Source: Micromonospora coriariae
Lineage (GTDB): Bacteria; Actinomycetota; Actinomycetes; Mycobacteriales; Micromonosporaceae
Reading direction: 5' to 3'
DNA length: 64,000 bases
Assembly (NCBI RefSeq): GCF_900091455.1
Contig: NZ_LT607412.1
Location: forward strand, 186,001-250,000
In this document: positions 25,762-36,079 of the stretch, piece by piece
Numbering within the stretch: position 1 is the stretch's first letter
How the letters are laid out: every line of letters begins with the position of its first letter
Notes under the pieces: model-generated
The model's input: the letters and a program-made list of their open reading frames with translations, nothing else
What the model was told of the DNA's origin: nothing
The model's database searches: none
Position numbers and translations under genes: made by a program

Positions 25762-27003
25762 CTAGCCCGGCGTCGGTAGCTCTTGTTGTGGCCAGTTGAG
25801 TGCACGCGCCCCGAGCAGGGCTGCCTGCAAAGTAAAGCGGTGAGCCGGGTCGAACGGGTTGTATCCGGTGAGCATTTTGATACGTTGGAGACGATACGTC
25901 ACCGTACGCACCGACACGTGGATGCGTTTTGCCGACTCCGTTGCCACGCCGCCCGTATCGAAATACGCCTCCAGTGTTGCCAGTAGTGACTCTCCCCCGC
26001 CTCGAGCTTGCGTGAGAGGGCTGAGCACCGCATGCACCAGTTCAACGATTGCCGGCTGATCGCGCAGTAACACCCGATAGATGAGCAGGTCTCGTGCACT
26101 GACAACCGGGCTGCCCACCCGCAGTCGCGCCGCCATGGTCAAGGCCTCACGAGCCTCCTCGTAGGAACGAGCGATGCCGTACAGCCCTGGATGCGGACGG
26201 CCGACGGCTACCTGCCACGGCCGGCCGCGCGGAAGACGGCGCAGTTGGTCGTGCATCAAACGGCCGAGCTCCGTGGTCGCATCCCGACCCGACGGTATCC
26301 GCACCGCATCGATGGCGTCCGCAGGAGCCAAGACCACCAGGAGGCCATTCTTGGTGGCGACAAGCACGTCACGATCACCCAGCCGGTCGAAGATGACCGA
26401 CTCGAGCGCCGTGATAGCGGCGTCGGTGTCGGGAAGCCGGCGACTCGGTGCGGCCAATGCCACTTGATGGACGCGAGCCAGGTCGAGACCGAACGGTTCA
26501 GCCCGATCGACCAACGCACCCAGGTCGGGGTCGCCGCGAAGTAGGTCGTCGATCAGCTCGCGACGAAGGGTCTCTTCCCGACGGACGAGGTCCCGGCGAG
26601 CCGTCGCATAGCCCTCGGCAAGAGTCGCCACCGCATCGTCGATGACGTACAGCACGGCGGCCGCAGCCGCCCGGACCGCTTCACGGTCGCGGCTACGCAC
26701 GACAATCGGCAAATCCTGCCACAGCCGACGTGCCGCCGACAGATAGAGCTGAACCACCCGCCCAGCCGAAACGCCCTGCTCCGCAGCCCGGCGTCCCAAG
26801 ACCTCCACAGCATCCAGTTCGGACCGTTTCGGTCTCCGCCCCGTTATCGCCGCATCTGCCAACAGGCCGAGGTAATCGCCGAGCAGTTCCACCGAGACAC
26901 CTCCCGCGTCTCGGCTCGCCCCTGCTGCGACCTCGTGGAGCCAATGGTCGTCCGATTCGGCCACCGAGGCTGCCGACGCGCTGTTCCGAAATCCAGATGC
27001 CAT
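25762..27003 (-). CDS. PucR/CdaR-family transcriptional regulator
   Basis: 413 aa from ATG 27003 (GTG 27015 is also possible). The N-terminal half is helical (VSAGRVVQLYLSAARRLWQD), like the RsbT-co-antagonist-type region that precedes many PucR proteins. A GGDEF-like middle region follows (residues 190-300). The C-terminal PucR helix-turn-helix is unmistakable: LLATLEAYFDTGGVATESAK, RIHVSVRTVTYRLQRI and HRFTLQAALLGARAL. No ligand can be inferred. The 800 bases upstream (27016-27804) hold no credible gene. Confidence 0.88.
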   Translation of the reverse strand: MASGFRNSASAASVAESDDHWLHEVAAGASRDAGGVSVELLGDYLGLLADAAITGRRPKRSELDAVEVLGRRAAEQGVSAGRVVQLYLSAARRLWQDLPIVVRSRDREAVRAAAAAVLYVIDDAVATLAEGYATARRDLVRREETLRRELIDDLLRGDPDLGALVDRAEPFGLDLARVHQVALAAPSRRLPDTDAAITALESVIFDRLGDRDVLVATKNGLLVVLAPADAIDAVRIPSGRDATTELGRLMHDQLRRLPRGRPWQVAVGRPHPGLYGIARSYEEAREALTMAARLRVGSPVVSARDLLIYRVLLRDQPAIVELVHAVLSPLTQARGGGESLLATLEAYFDTGGVATESAKRIHVSVRTVTYRLQRIKMLTGYNPFDPAHRFTLQAALLGARALNWPQQELPTPG

Positions 27004-27547
27004 CACGTTCCGCACTTTCTCGAGCGTCTGTCAGGCTTCGCTCACAGCACGTCATATACCAGTTTTTTGACGACGCCACACGCACTCCCGCGGCGAACCG
27101 AAGTTCGGCGAGCCTGCCATGATGATTGAGGTGCCATACCGCAATCCCAGGAACGAGAACCAGATGGTCGGAGATCAGCCGGCGGTGACAGCGCCAGCAC
27201 ATACTCTCACTGCACGTGATCACCGTCGAGGCCGTACGCCCATCAACAACCAGGTCATCGACCCAGGCGACGAACTCACGGCTGCACATATGTTCGGCAT
27301 TCGCACGAGATGTCGCCACCTGCCACCAACGGTCCGGCGGCTCCGCCGACCCGCGGCGGCGACCACCCGAGCCGCTCATCCCGCCGATACAGCATGCCGG
27401 TCGCAGGCATGCGACCGGCATGCTCGCTGCCTCCCACCGAGGCGAATTCATGAGCTCGCAGTCCACCTCCATCGACGTCGGACTCCACCTTGCCGCGCGG
27501 CGTCAGGTCTCCAACAGAACGGTCGACGGCGACTAGCGGCTGTTCAG

Positions 27548-27566
27548 ATTGCCGATCTTCGGCAAT
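27548..27566. promoter_or_regulatory. Palindrome ATTGCCGA-TCT-TCGGCAAT
   Basis: Perfect 8-bp arms with a 3-base centre, in the gene-free stretch upstream of the baeRF3 gene, centred about 248 bases before its start. It shares the TGCCGA-N3-TCGGCA core with 19213-19229 and 29158-29174. Confidence 0.5.
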
Positions 27567-27804
27567 GAAGAGCATGACGGAAGGAGACCATATAGCGAAT
27601 TAGGTCGATGTTCCAGCGTCTGCGTCGGTCAAGGATTTCCGAGGGTCGGCAGTGTAGGTCTGCTTTATCTGGCCGTCACACGCCTGTTTCCCCGTCCGGA
27701 CCATCGGTGACGATGGGTGAACGCACAGAGTCCGGCAGCCGCTCACCGCCGGGGCACGTCCCGGACTCTCTTCGTACCGGTGCACGACCCGATGAGAGGC
27801 TGGG

Positions 27805-28932
27805 ATGGATCTTTTCAAGAGGGAGGATCTGCTGAGGCTGGCTGACGACAGCGGTGGCGTACGGGTCTCGATGTTCCTCCCGACCCATCGCGGCGGGCCA
27901 CAGAGCGACCGCAACCGCATCCGGCTCAAGAATCTGGTGCGCCACGCCCAGCAGGTGCTTCGCCACGAAGGTACACCCGGCACCGAGGTCGACGCGATCC
28001 TTGCACCGGCACGCGATCTCCTGCACCGCGTGTGGTTGTGGCAACGGCCGAGCGACGGACTTGCGTTGTTCCTCAGCGCCGGCTCGCTCCAGCCTGTCAG
28101 GGTTCCGATCCGGCTACCGGAATTGGTTACGGTCGGTGACCGGTTCGCCGTACGACCGCTTCTCTCCCTACTCACAGCCGGCGGCCACTTCTACATCCTG
28201 GCCCTGAATCAAGAAGAGATCCGCCTGTTCCGCGGGTCGCGCTTCGACGTTGACGAGGTGACGCTCGACGGTCTGCCGTTGGCCATGTGGCTGACCATGC
28301 CGCGCCGTCAGCCGATGAGAGCCCACGCGTTCCTTGTCGATCGCGCTGGCGACCCACGCGCGGGGTTCAACGGCAATGACGCCGATTCGGCGCCGTTGAT
28401 AATCGAACATCTTCGCCGCGTTGATCGAGCTCTGACGAAAGTGCTCGACGACGAGGACGCCCCCCTCTTGCTGGCGGGCGTACGATCCACGCAACAGCTT
28501 TACCGGCAGGTCAACACCCATCCCCGGCTCCTGGACACGGGAATCGACGGAGGCCCCTGGGACTTGAGCGCCGCGCAGCTACACCGACGTGCCTGGCCGC
28601 TCGTGGAGCCGACGTTACGCAAGGATGAGGTTGCTGCCGTGGCGGCGTACCGGGCATTGCTCGGCACCGACCGCACCCATACCGAACCGGCCGAAATTCT
28701 CGCCTTCGCGGAGCAGGGACGCATCGAGACTTTGTTTCTCTGCGCCGACAGGGCCTGCGGCGACGCCTCGCTCCCCGCAGGACCGTCGGTCCGACACACC
28801 TCGGTTTCGTTCCACAAGGAGCATCTCGATCTCGCTGCTGTGGCGACGCTCCGTCACGGCGGCGCGGTATACACGGTTTCACGATCACGGATGCCTGATG
28901 TCACCTCAGCCGCCGCGATGCTGAGATATTGA
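27805..28932 (+). CDS. baeRF3-type (eRF1-like) family protein
   Basis: 375 aa from ATG 27805. The start MDLFKREDLLRLADD, the segment VRVSMFLPTHRGGPQSDRNR and HFYILALNQEEIRLFRGSR are typical of the bacterial archaeo-eukaryotic release-factor-like family 3. A central region (residues 210-300) resembles the eRF1-like domain with DAPLLLAGV, and the C-terminal strand holds ILAFAEQGRIETLFL. Members are predicted ribosome-associated proteins, but the biochemistry is not settled. It lies in a cluster with stress genes, upstream of a universal stress protein on the same strand. Confidence 0.8.
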   Translation: MDLFKREDLLRLADDSGGVRVSMFLPTHRGGPQSDRNRIRLKNLVRHAQQVLRHEGTPGTEVDAILAPARDLLHRVWLWQRPSDGLALFLSAGSLQPVRVPIRLPELVTVGDRFAVRPLLSLLTAGGHFYILALNQEEIRLFRGSRFDVDEVTLDGLPLAMWLTMPRRQPMRAHAFLVDRAGDPRAGFNGNDADSAPLIIEHLRRVDRALTKVLDDEDAPLLLAGVRSTQQLYRQVNTHPRLLDTGIDGGPWDLSAAQLHRRAWPLVEPTLRKDEVAAVAAYRALLGTDRTHTEPAEILAFAEQGRIETLFLCADRACGDASLPAGPSVRHTSVSFHKEHLDLAAVATLRHGGAVYTVSRSRMPDVTSAAAMLRY

Positions 28933-29157
28933 GGTCGCAGACCAGCGCGGTGTGCCGGCCGGCCAGAGCGTGAAACGGACTGGTGCGCAGGTGCACGCTC
29001 TCCGCGCTGATGTGGGGCTCGAAGCAGGCAACGTCGTGCCGCTACCTCAGTAGTTCCAGGACAACGCCGCTCGCTGCCGACGCCCGGCAAGAAATCCCTG
29101 GTCGCCGGCGAAACGCCTTGAAGGCGAGTCGCCTTGCCCGTGCTGACCGGATCGACT

Positions 29158-29174
29158 TTGCCGATCCTCGGCAG
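29158..29174. promoter_or_regulatory. Palindrome TTGCCGA-TCC-TCGGCAG
   Basis: Six perfect paired bases on each side of a 3-base centre, about 250 bases before the start of the universal stress protein gene. It has the same core as the 19213 and 27548 palindromes. A short frame after it (29231-29340, LNSRIDTAKEPEAKVVV) is not convincing as a gene. Confidence 0.45.
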
Positions 29175-29415
29175 ATTCGTCTACCCGTATTGGTCATCGG
29201 TGGCTCTACCCACCGATCAGGGGGACGCGGATGCTGAATTCGAGGATCGACACGGCCAAGGAACCCGAGGCCAAGGTGGTTGTGGGTGCTCGTGGGCTTG
29301 GTCATCTGCCTCAAGCAGCGCGACAGATCAAAGAGCGTGCGCCGAAACAGCGCGCTCCGTTCCTAACGCGCGCCAGGTATGGCAGCCGGACACGGGCCCC
29401 CAGGACAGGAGGCGC

Positions 29416-29955
29416 ATGATGATCCACAACCGCAGTCCGCAGCAGCCGGACCGACGACCGATCGTCGTCGGCGTTGACGGTTCACCAGGTTCGAAAGCCG
29501 CTCTGCGATGGGCCTTGGACCAGGCGGAACGAACGACGGCCACCGTGGAGACGGTCATCGTGTGGGCACCGGAGGCAGGGTTCTACTACGGCTACGAGTG
29601 CGCATCGATCGCCGTCGCCGGCGAGGATCTGGCCGCCGCCGCGGACACAGTGCTGATGGACACCCTCGTGGAGGTCATCGACGACCGCGGACGATCGGCA
29701 CCGATAAAGCCGCGCGTACTGCGAGGTCGTCCGGTCGCGGAACTCCTGCGTGCCGCCGGCTCAGCTCAGCTGCTCGTTCTGGGCGGACCCGCCCACGGAA
29801 GGATCGCGGGGTTGGTACGGGGCTCGGTAAGTCACGAATGCCTGCAACACGCCCCATGCCCGGTGCTGATCGTGCCGGCGACACCGGGCGTGCTTGCGGC
29901 AGGCGCCCACGCCGACGAGCCGGCAGGGAAGCTCCGCATCCGGCCGAAGGAATGA
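29416..29955 (+). CDS. Universal stress protein
   Basis: 179 aa, single-domain UspA fold. ATG 29416 follows AGGAGG. Strand 1 reads RPIVVGVDGSPGSKAALRWA. The ATP-binding end is GGPAHGRIAGLVRGSVSHEC followed by CPVLIVP, close to the G-x2-G-x9-G-S signature of ATP-binding members. Actinobacterial proteins of this kind are commonly induced in hypoxia or dormancy. It sits 70 bases before an Acg-type nitroreductase gene, another typical member of such responses. Confidence 0.9.
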   Translation: MMIHNRSPQQPDRRPIVVGVDGSPGSKAALRWALDQAERTTATVETVIVWAPEAGFYYGYECASIAVAGEDLAAAADTVLMDTLVEVIDDRGRSAPIKPRVLRGRPVAELLRAAGSAQLLVLGGPAHGRIAGLVRGSVSHECLQHAPCPVLIVPATPGVLAAGAHADEPAGKLRIRPKE

Positions 29956-30027
29956 CGCTCTAGCCGAGCCCCACCCCTGCCCAGGGGCATCGACCGCTGG
30001 AGATGACGCCACCACGAAGGACAAGAG

Positions 30028-31029
30028 ATGAGCTCCTCGACCTCGTACACCGAGCAACTGACCGACGCACTTGTCGACGCAGCGATTCAGGCCGTCCGCC
30101 ATGCGCCGTCCGTGCTCAACACGCAGCCATGGCGCTGGCGCGTGCATCCCGCACGGTTGGAGCTGTTCGCCGATCGCAGCCGTCAGCTGAGCGCCATGGA
30201 CCCGGACGGCAGGCTGCTGATGCTCAGTTGCGGAGTGGTCCTTGATCACGTCCGCGTCTCCCTCGCTGCTCAGGGCTGGGTATCGCACATCCGCCGAACG
30301 TCGAGTACATCGACGCCTGAACTGCTCGCCACGCTGACATCCTTCGATCGCGTCGAGATCACTCCGAAGGCGCAACATCAGGCGCACGCCATGCGCAGGC
30401 GGTACACCGACCGGCGGCCCGTCAGCGAACAACCCCTCTCCCCAGCTGTCATCCGCGCCGTCGCCGCATCGGCCGATGGGCGCGTACGACTGCACGTGCT
30501 ATCCCCCGATCAGGTGCTTGACCTGTCGGCGGCCGCCTCAAGGGCCGTCACCGTGGCAGCGAAGGACGCATTCGCGCGCGCCGAACTGGAGTACTGGACC
30601 AGCAGAACGATGCCCGAGGGCTCAGGACTACCCGCTGCTGTACTGCCAGACCACTGTCCGCAGACGTCGGTGCCAGGCCGTCGCTTCGGTCACCCAGGGA
30701 CGCTACCCATCGGGTCAGGGCATGACCGCGCGGCGACCTACGCGTTGCTCTACGGCGACGAAGATGTTGCCGAGCGCTGGCTGGAGGCCGGTGAAGCCCT
30801 GTCGACGGTGTGGCTCACCGCCACCGCGCTGAATGTGTCGGTGCTGCCGCTCAGCGATGTCGTCTCGGTGCCTGCCACCCGGGAAGCCCTGCGACGCATG
30901 CTGCGGACCTTCGACCATCCCTATCTGGCATTGCGGCTCGGCATTGCCGAACCGCAGTCCGGTACGCCGCCGCGTACGCCCCGCCTCCCGGCTGCTCAGC
31001 TCATCGACGCAGTCCCCTGGACGACGTGA
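30028..31029 (+). CDS. Acg-like nitroreductase-fold protein
   Basis: 333 aa from ATG 30028. The N-terminal motif HAPSVLNTQPWRWRV, with later MRRRYTDRRPV and RRFGHPGTLP, matches the Acg (Rv2032-like) branch of the nitroreductase family. In that branch a lid covers the FMN site and enzyme activity is doubtful. It is known in mycobacteria as a dormancy-regulon product. The neighbours here (universal stress protein, baeRF3, NsrR/Hmp, nitrate reductase) fit a low-oxygen programme. I did not find a clear DosR-type box before it. Confidence 0.85.
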   Translation: MSSSTSYTEQLTDALVDAAIQAVRHAPSVLNTQPWRWRVHPARLELFADRSRQLSAMDPDGRLLMLSCGVVLDHVRVSLAAQGWVSHIRRTSSTSTPELLATLTSFDRVEITPKAQHQAHAMRRRYTDRRPVSEQPLSPAVIRAVAASADGRVRLHVLSPDQVLDLSAAASRAVTVAAKDAFARAELEYWTSRTMPEGSGLPAAVLPDHCPQTSVPGRRFGHPGTLPIGSGHDRAATYALLYGDEDVAERWLEAGEALSTVWLTATALNVSVLPLSDVVSVPATREALRRMLRTFDHPYLALRLGIAEPQSGTPPRTPRLPAAQLIDAVPWTT

Positions 31030-31176
31030 CGCCCCACCCGCAACAGCACTTTCTGATCCACCAGAGCCGATCGAGCGGGTCGCGTGCAGATGAACCGGGC
31101 AGCAGCGCGAACATCCGTCCGTGCACGTCAGGACCATATCCGCCACGGCTGCAACACCGCCGACGTCTAGAACAGG

Positions 31177-33900
31177 ATGACGATGAACCACACGCCGAAA
31201 CGGCGCCCGGTGATCAGCGACGGCCTGGCGAGCCAACTTCCGGACATCGACCCCGAGGAAACCCGCGAGTGGGTCGAGTCGCTCGACGGAGTCATCGACA
31301 AAGGTGGCCCCAAGCGCGCCCGCTACGTGATGTTGCGCCTGCTCGAACGGGCTCGGGAGCGACGGGTCGGGGTGCCGCCGCTGACGTCGACGGATTACGT
31401 CAACACGATCTCGCCGGAGCAGGAGCCCTGGTTCCCAGGTGACGAGTTCGTCGAGCGGCGGATCCGGGCGTACATCCGGTGGAACGCCGCGATGTTGGTG
31501 CACCGCGCACAGCGGCCGGAGATCGGGGTCGGCGGGCACATCTCCACGTACGCGTCGTCGGCCAGCCTCTACGAGGTCGGCATGAACCACTTCTTCCGCG
31601 GCAAGGACTACCCGGGCGGCGGCGACCACATCTTCTTCCAGGGCCACGCGTCCCCAGGCATGTACGCGCGCGCGTACTTGGAGGGCCGGCTCGGCGAGAA
31701 CGACCTGGACGGCTTCCGCCAGGAGCTCTCGCACCCGGGTGGCGCCCTGCCGTCGTACCCGCACCCCCGGCTCATGCCGAACTTCTGGGAGTTCCCGACG
31801 GTCAGCATGGGTCTCGGCCCGCTGAACGCGATCTACCAGGCGCGCTACAACCGCTACCTGCACAACCGCGGCATCAAGGACACCAGCCAGCAGCACGTCT
31901 GGGCGTTCCTTGGCGACGGTGAGATGGATGAGGTTGAGGCGCTCGGCGCGATCGGGGTGGCGGCGCGCGAGGAGCTCGACAATCTGACCTTCGTGGTCAA
32001 CTGCAACCTGCAGCGCCTCGACGGCCCGGTACGCGGCAACGGCAAGGTCATCCAGGAGCTGGAGGCGTTCTTCCGCGGCGCCGGCTGGAACGTCATCAAG
32101 GTCGTCTGGGGCCGGGAGTGGGACCCGCTGCTCGCCGCGGACACCGACGGTGCGCTGGTCAACCTGATGAACACCACCACCGACGGCGACTACCAGACGT
32201 ACAAGGGCGAGTCCGGCGCGTACGTGCGGGAGAACTTCTTCGGCCGTGACCCGCGCACCCGCAAGTTGGTCGAGAACATGACCGACGACGAGGTGTGGAA
32301 CCTTAAGCGCGGCGGGCACGACTACAAGAAGCTGTACGCGGCGTACAAGGCAGCGACCGAGCACACCGGCCAGCCGACGGTGATCCTGGCCAAGACCATC
32401 AAGGGCTGGACGCTGGGCTCGCACTTCGAGGCCCGCAACGCCGCGCACCAGATGAAGAAGCTGACCCTGGACGACCTGAAGGCGTTCCGGGACCGGCTGC
32501 ACCTTGAGATCAGCGACAAGCAACTGAAGGAGAACCCGAACCTTCCGCCATACTTCCACCCAGGCGAGAGGTCCGACGAGTGGCAGTACATGATGGAGCG
32601 GCGCCGTGAGCTGGGCGGCTTCGTTCCCACCCGCATGGTGACAAGTCGACCGCTCAGCCTGCCCGGTGGGGCCGCCTATGCGAGCGTGAAACGCGGATCA
32701 GGCAACCAGCCGGTAGCCACGACCATGGCACTGGTCCGGCTGCTCAAGGACCTGATGAAAGACCCTGAGATCGGCCACCGATTCGTGCCGATCATCCCGG
32801 ACGAGGGTCGCACGTTCGGACTGGACGCTCTGTTCCCGACCAAGAAGATCTACTCGCCGCATGGGCAGACGTACGCGTCGGTGGACAGGGATCTGCTGCT
32901 GAGCTACCGCGAGTCCCGCAGCGGCGTACTCCTGCATGAGGGGATCACCGAAGCGGGTTCCACCGCGTCGTGGACGGCCGTCGGCACGTCCTACGCGACC
33001 CACGGCGAACCGATGATCCCGATGTACATCTTCTACTCGATGTTCGGGTTTCAGCGCACCGGCGACGGCTTCTGGGCGGCCGCCGACCAGATGAGCCGCG
33101 GCTTCCTGCTCGGCGCCACCGCCGGCCGGACCACTCTCAACGGTGAGGGCCTGCAACACCAGGACGGCCACTCACTGCTGATCGCCTCTACCAACCCGGC
33201 CTGCCTGGCCTACGACGCGGCCTACGCGTACGAACTCGGCCACATCGTCCGCGATGGCCTGCGCCGCATGTACGGCGAGCCGCAGGAAAACGTCTTCTAC
33301 TACCTCACCCTCTACAACGAGCCGATCCTGCAACCGGCGGAACCGGAGAACGTCGACGTAGAAGGCATCTTGGCCGGAATGCATCGCATCTGCGGCGCCG
33401 ACGACGCCGCTGGCCCGACGGCGCATATTCTGGCTTCAGGAATCACCGTTTCGGCAGCGCTGGCAGCACAACGTTTGCTCCACGACGAGTGGGACATCCA
33501 CACCGACGTCTGGTCAGTCACGTCCTGGACCGAGCTACGCCGCGACGCCCTTGACGCCGACCAATGGAACCTTCTGCATCCCGACGAACCGGTCCGTGTC
33601 CCTTACCTGTCCCGGCGCCTCCAGGAACACCCCGGCCCCGTGGTGGCCGTATCCGACTGGATGCGCGCGGTGCCGGATCAGATCGCTCGGTTCGTCCCCG
33701 ACCGGTGGGCGTCGCTGGGCACCGACGGCTTCGGCATGTCCGACACGCGGGAGGCGCTGCGCCGCCACTTCCGTATCGATGGGCCTTCAATCGCTCTACG
33801 CGTGATTCAGGAGCTGACCGCGAGTGGAGCACTGGAATCAGACAGGCTCTGCAAGGCACATGCAACATTCGGCCCAATCCCCGACGACGACCCGGTATGA
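31177..33900 (+). CDS. aceE: Pyruvate dehydrogenase E1 component, homodimeric type
   Basis: 907 aa, thiamine-diphosphate enzyme decarboxylating pyruvate in the pyruvate dehydrogenase complex. The AceE pattern is clear along the whole length: [40 protein letters not shown], and the ThDP motif [20 protein letters not shown] with the closing [10 protein letters not shown]. The transketolase-like second half has [20 protein letters not shown] and [11 protein letters not shown]. Length is normal. No E2 or E3 gene lies nearby, so the partners are elsewhere. The next 350 bases on the plus strand hold only a broken minus-strand gene. Confidence 0.96.
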   Translation: MTMNHTPKRRPVISDGLASQLPDIDPEETREWVESLDGVIDKGGPKRARYVMLRLLERARERRVGVPPLTSTDYVNTISPEQEPWFPGDEFVERRIRAYIRWNAAMLVHRAQRPEIGVGGHISTYASSASLYEVGMNHFFRGKDYPGGGDHIFFQGHASPGMYARAYLEGRLGENDLDGFRQELSHPGGALPSYPHPRLMPNFWEFPTVSMGLGPLNAIYQARYNRYLHNRGIKDTSQQHVWAFLGDGEMDEVEALGAIGVAAREELDNLTFVVNCNLQRLDGPVRGNGKVIQELEAFFRGAGWNVIKVVWGREWDPLLAADTDGALVNLMNTTTDGDYQTYKGESGAYVRENFFGRDPRTRKLVENMTDDEVWNLKRGGHDYKKLYAAYKAATEHTGQPTVILAKTIKGWTLGSHFEARNAAHQMKKLTLDDLKAFRDRLHLEISDKQLKENPNLPPYFHPGERSDEWQYMMERRRELGGFVPTRMVTSRPLSLPGGAAYASVKRGSGNQPVATTMALVRLLKDLMKDPEIGHRFVPIIPDEGRTFGLDALFPTKKIYSPHGQTYASVDRDLLLSYRESRSGVLLHEGITEAGSTASWTAVGTSYATHGEPMIPMYIFYSMFGFQRTGDGFWAAADQMSRGFLLGATAGRTTLNGEGLQHQDGHSLLIASTNPACLAYDAAYAYELGHIVRDGLRRMYGEPQENVFYYLTLYNEPILQPAEPENVDVEGILAGMHRICGADDAAGPTAHILASGITVSAALAAQRLLHDEWDIHTDVWSVTSWTELRRDALDADQWNLLHPDEPVRVPYLSRRLQEHPGPVVAVSDWMRAVPDQIARFVPDRWASLGTDGFGMSDTREALRRHFRIDGPSIALRVIQELTASGALESDRLCKAHATFGPIPDDDPV

Positions 33901-33932
33901 GCTTGCGGTTCTCCCCGACTGGCAACGCCTCG

Positions 33933-34253
33933 TCAACAGTACGGACCGCGATTCCCATCAAGCCCGTACGCGACACCGGCCGCTCCGCAAACCTCGCCGC
34001 GCTGTCGTCGCCCTCGTGCGGACCAAATGCGGACCGCTCGCCGCCGACCCTGTGCCGTGTCAGGTCGGAGAGGCTGCCTGCTGCAGACGTGGAAGTCAAC
34101 CAGAGACGGCACGTGACGCTTCGGCATCACGACGATGTGCACCGGCCAGAACGGCCTGGTGTGCTCGAAGGCGAGAACCTCCTCAGTCTCTGCCACTACG
34201 GTCACTTTGGTTCGGCCGCTGAGCGCCTCTTCGCAGTAGAAGTCCTCGCTCAC
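33933..34253 (-). pseudogene. HIT-domain protein, truncated and frameshifted
   Basis: From GTG 34253 the minus strand reads SEDFYCEEALSGRTKVTVVA and LAFEHTRPFWPVHIVVMPKR followed by HVPSLVDF. This is the first 55 residues of a histidine-triad nucleotide hydrolase. Past that point the frame no longer matches the family, and the His-x-His-x-His-x-x active site is absent in all frames I read. The gene is a remnant. It faces the 3' end of aceE. Confidence 0.65.
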
Positions 34254-34439
34254 AGCAGCTCGCTTCCTCGTGGAGCCTGGTTCACGACTCGTTCTTGATC
34301 TTCAAGGCGCAGGCGGTCCGCGTGGTTGCACCTGCTGCCCGCCCGTGACCGCTGGGTGCCACGGTTACTGGCCGGTGGATGGCCCAAGGTAGGGCCCAGT
34401 CGGATCAAGCCGCTCGAGCGCTGTGGCTAGTCTGGACGC

Positions 34440-35231
34440 GTGAATGCGCCCCGGCTCGATCGGACGATGTTGGAGTTTGCGATCGGGCTCTCAGAGCGCG
34501 CGGGCGCGCTCGCCGCCGAGAGGTTTTTCGCGGCTGATTTCGCGCTCGGGATCAAGGCGGACGGCACTGAGGTCACGGATGCTGATCTCGCCGTCGAGAC
34601 GCTGATCCGTGGCGAGCTGGCGGCACGCTTTCCGGCTGACGAGATCTACGGCGAGGAAACCGGTGCGACGGCAGGCATCTCGGGCCGGCGGTGGGTCATC
34701 GATCCGATCGATGGCACCAAGTACTTCGCGTATCGGATCCCCATCTTCGGTACCAACCTTGCGCTTGAGGACGAGCACGGTCCAGCCCTTGCCGTGATCA
34801 ACCAGCCAGTGGCCCGCCAACTGATCTATGCAGGCCGCGGCTGCGGGTGCCGTGTCCGCATTGACAGCAGGGATCTCGTACCGGTGCTGCGGGACAACCC
34901 TGACTTGGCCGCCGCCCGGGTGGAGCTCGTCAATCCGGCTGGCTGGCCCGCTGATGTGCTAGTCACGCTGCATCGCCATACGCGCATCACCGGTCACCTG
35001 GGCGGCATCGGCGGTTTGCTCACCGGCCTGGTAGACGCGTTGGTGATCGCGGGTCCTGAGATGGGATACGAGGACCTGGCACCGCTACCGCTGATTCTTG
35101 AGGAGGCTGGAGGAAGGGCGACTGATCTTCACGGCAACCCGCTACTTGCCGGAGACGGAACTGCCCTGCTCAGCACCGGACGCCATCATGACGCCCTGCT
35201 GGACCTGTTAGCGCCCGTCCTGACCGGCTGA
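34440..35231 (+). CDS. Inositol-monophosphatase-family phosphatase (histidinol-phosphatase-like)
   Basis: 263 aa from GTG 34440. Metal-binding motifs of the family are intact: KADGTEVTDADLAVE, EIYGEET, the core WVIDPIDGTKYFAYRIPIFG and the late aspartate motif MGYEDLAPLPLILEEAGG. Members dephosphorylate inositol monophosphate, histidinol phosphate or related compounds using magnesium. The segment DPIDGTKYF and overall length fit the HisN/histidinol-phosphatase branch, but substrate assignment is inference. A strong hairpin lies 78 bases after the stop. Confidence 0.85.
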   Translation: MNAPRLDRTMLEFAIGLSERAGALAAERFFAADFALGIKADGTEVTDADLAVETLIRGELAARFPADEIYGEETGATAGISGRRWVIDPIDGTKYFAYRIPIFGTNLALEDEHGPALAVINQPVARQLIYAGRGCGCRVRIDSRDLVPVLRDNPDLAAARVELVNPAGWPADVLVTLHRHTRITGHLGGIGGLLTGLVDALVIAGPEMGYEDLAPLPLILEEAGGRATDLHGNPLLAGDGTALLSTGRHHDALLDLLAPVLTG

Positions 35232-35308
35232 CTCGGCTTGGCGCCAGTGAGGCATCAGACCGGCTTCCGGTGAGCGGATCTCCTCGTCGGGCACTCGTAG
35301 ACCGTCCA

Positions 35309-35374
35309 CCTTCCCGGACGGGGCCAAGGTGGAGCGCCTCACCAGCGGAACGACCTTGGCCCCGTCCGGGAAGG
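35309..35374. terminator. Perfect 22-bp inverted repeat hairpin
   Basis: Arms at 35309-35330 and 35353-35374 are perfect reverse complements, with a 22-base loop. It starts 78 bases after the phosphatase stop and is very stable in GC-rich DNA. There is no T-run after it, so it may be an actinobacterial-type terminator or the footprint of a small element. Confidence 0.6.
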
Positions 35375-35419
35375 CTGGTAAGCCCTTGTGGTGCCCGGCG
35401 AGGTGATCCGGGGCGGCAT

Positions 35420-35545
35420 CTCTGAGGGTCGGGGTTCGGGGTGGAGCCCCGAAATCTTCAGGTACTGGTCGCCTCGAGCGTGGCCGGCCGGCCCGGCCGA
35501 TGCCGGCCCGAGGTCGCCAGCAGGCCGGTGGCGGCGCCGGCGCGA
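35420..35545. repeat. Dispersed GC-rich repeat, copy 1
   Basis: About 120 bases similar to 47178-47295. Both start with GAGGGTCGGGGTTCGGGG, followed by GGAGCCCCGA (a 6-7 bp hairpin). Both then carry AGGTCGCCAGCAG and end near GCGGGACCG / GCGGACCG. No coding frame fits. The rest of 35546-36079 shows no credible gene. Confidence 0.6.
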
Positions 35546-36079
35546 GCCTCTCACCTGCGGGACCGTGCGCCGACGTCCGTGGTTGTGCGGTCCTGTTCGC
35601 ACCCGTAGTCACTCAGTTAGACACTCACCCTGACACCGCCAGACTGGCTGCCATCGCGAGCGTCTCGACCTCTCATCCGTGAGAATTACGCGGCTGGTCC
35701 GACTGCGTTCGTGGGGGCCGTTCACGCGGAGCGGCGATCCGGAGGCCTCCGGTGCAGGCTGCTCCCATGCGAGCCCCTTGCTGTCACCGCTGCTATCAGA
35801 CAGCTTTCCTGCAGCGGACCATGCTCGGCCAACCACCGGATCAAGCTGTCCGTGAGGTCTGCCGGCAGCTGGGTCGCCATCAGCTATCCGGACGTGATGG
35901 AGACGATGCCGAGGATTGCCCGGTAGTCAGACTTCGGTAGCGAGCGGCCGGGGTGCCGTCCGGCGAGGGCACATGCTGTTGCGGCTGAGACTAAGAACTC
36001 TCGCGAGAGCCCCGAGTTGTGCGGAGCGTGGTACGACTAATGGAGCAAATGCCGCAAAGCTGATAGAACGGGCGCGCCG

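Noticed and set aside
27016-27804. Genes in the 790-base gap before baeRF3
   Set aside because: All frames are Arg/Pro-rich shadows without good starts; only the palindrome at 27548 stands out.
29100-31176. DosR/DevR-type boxes before the universal stress protein, Acg-like and aceE genes
   Set aside because: I looked for the GGGAC-N-GTCCC-like consensus by eye and found no convincing match.
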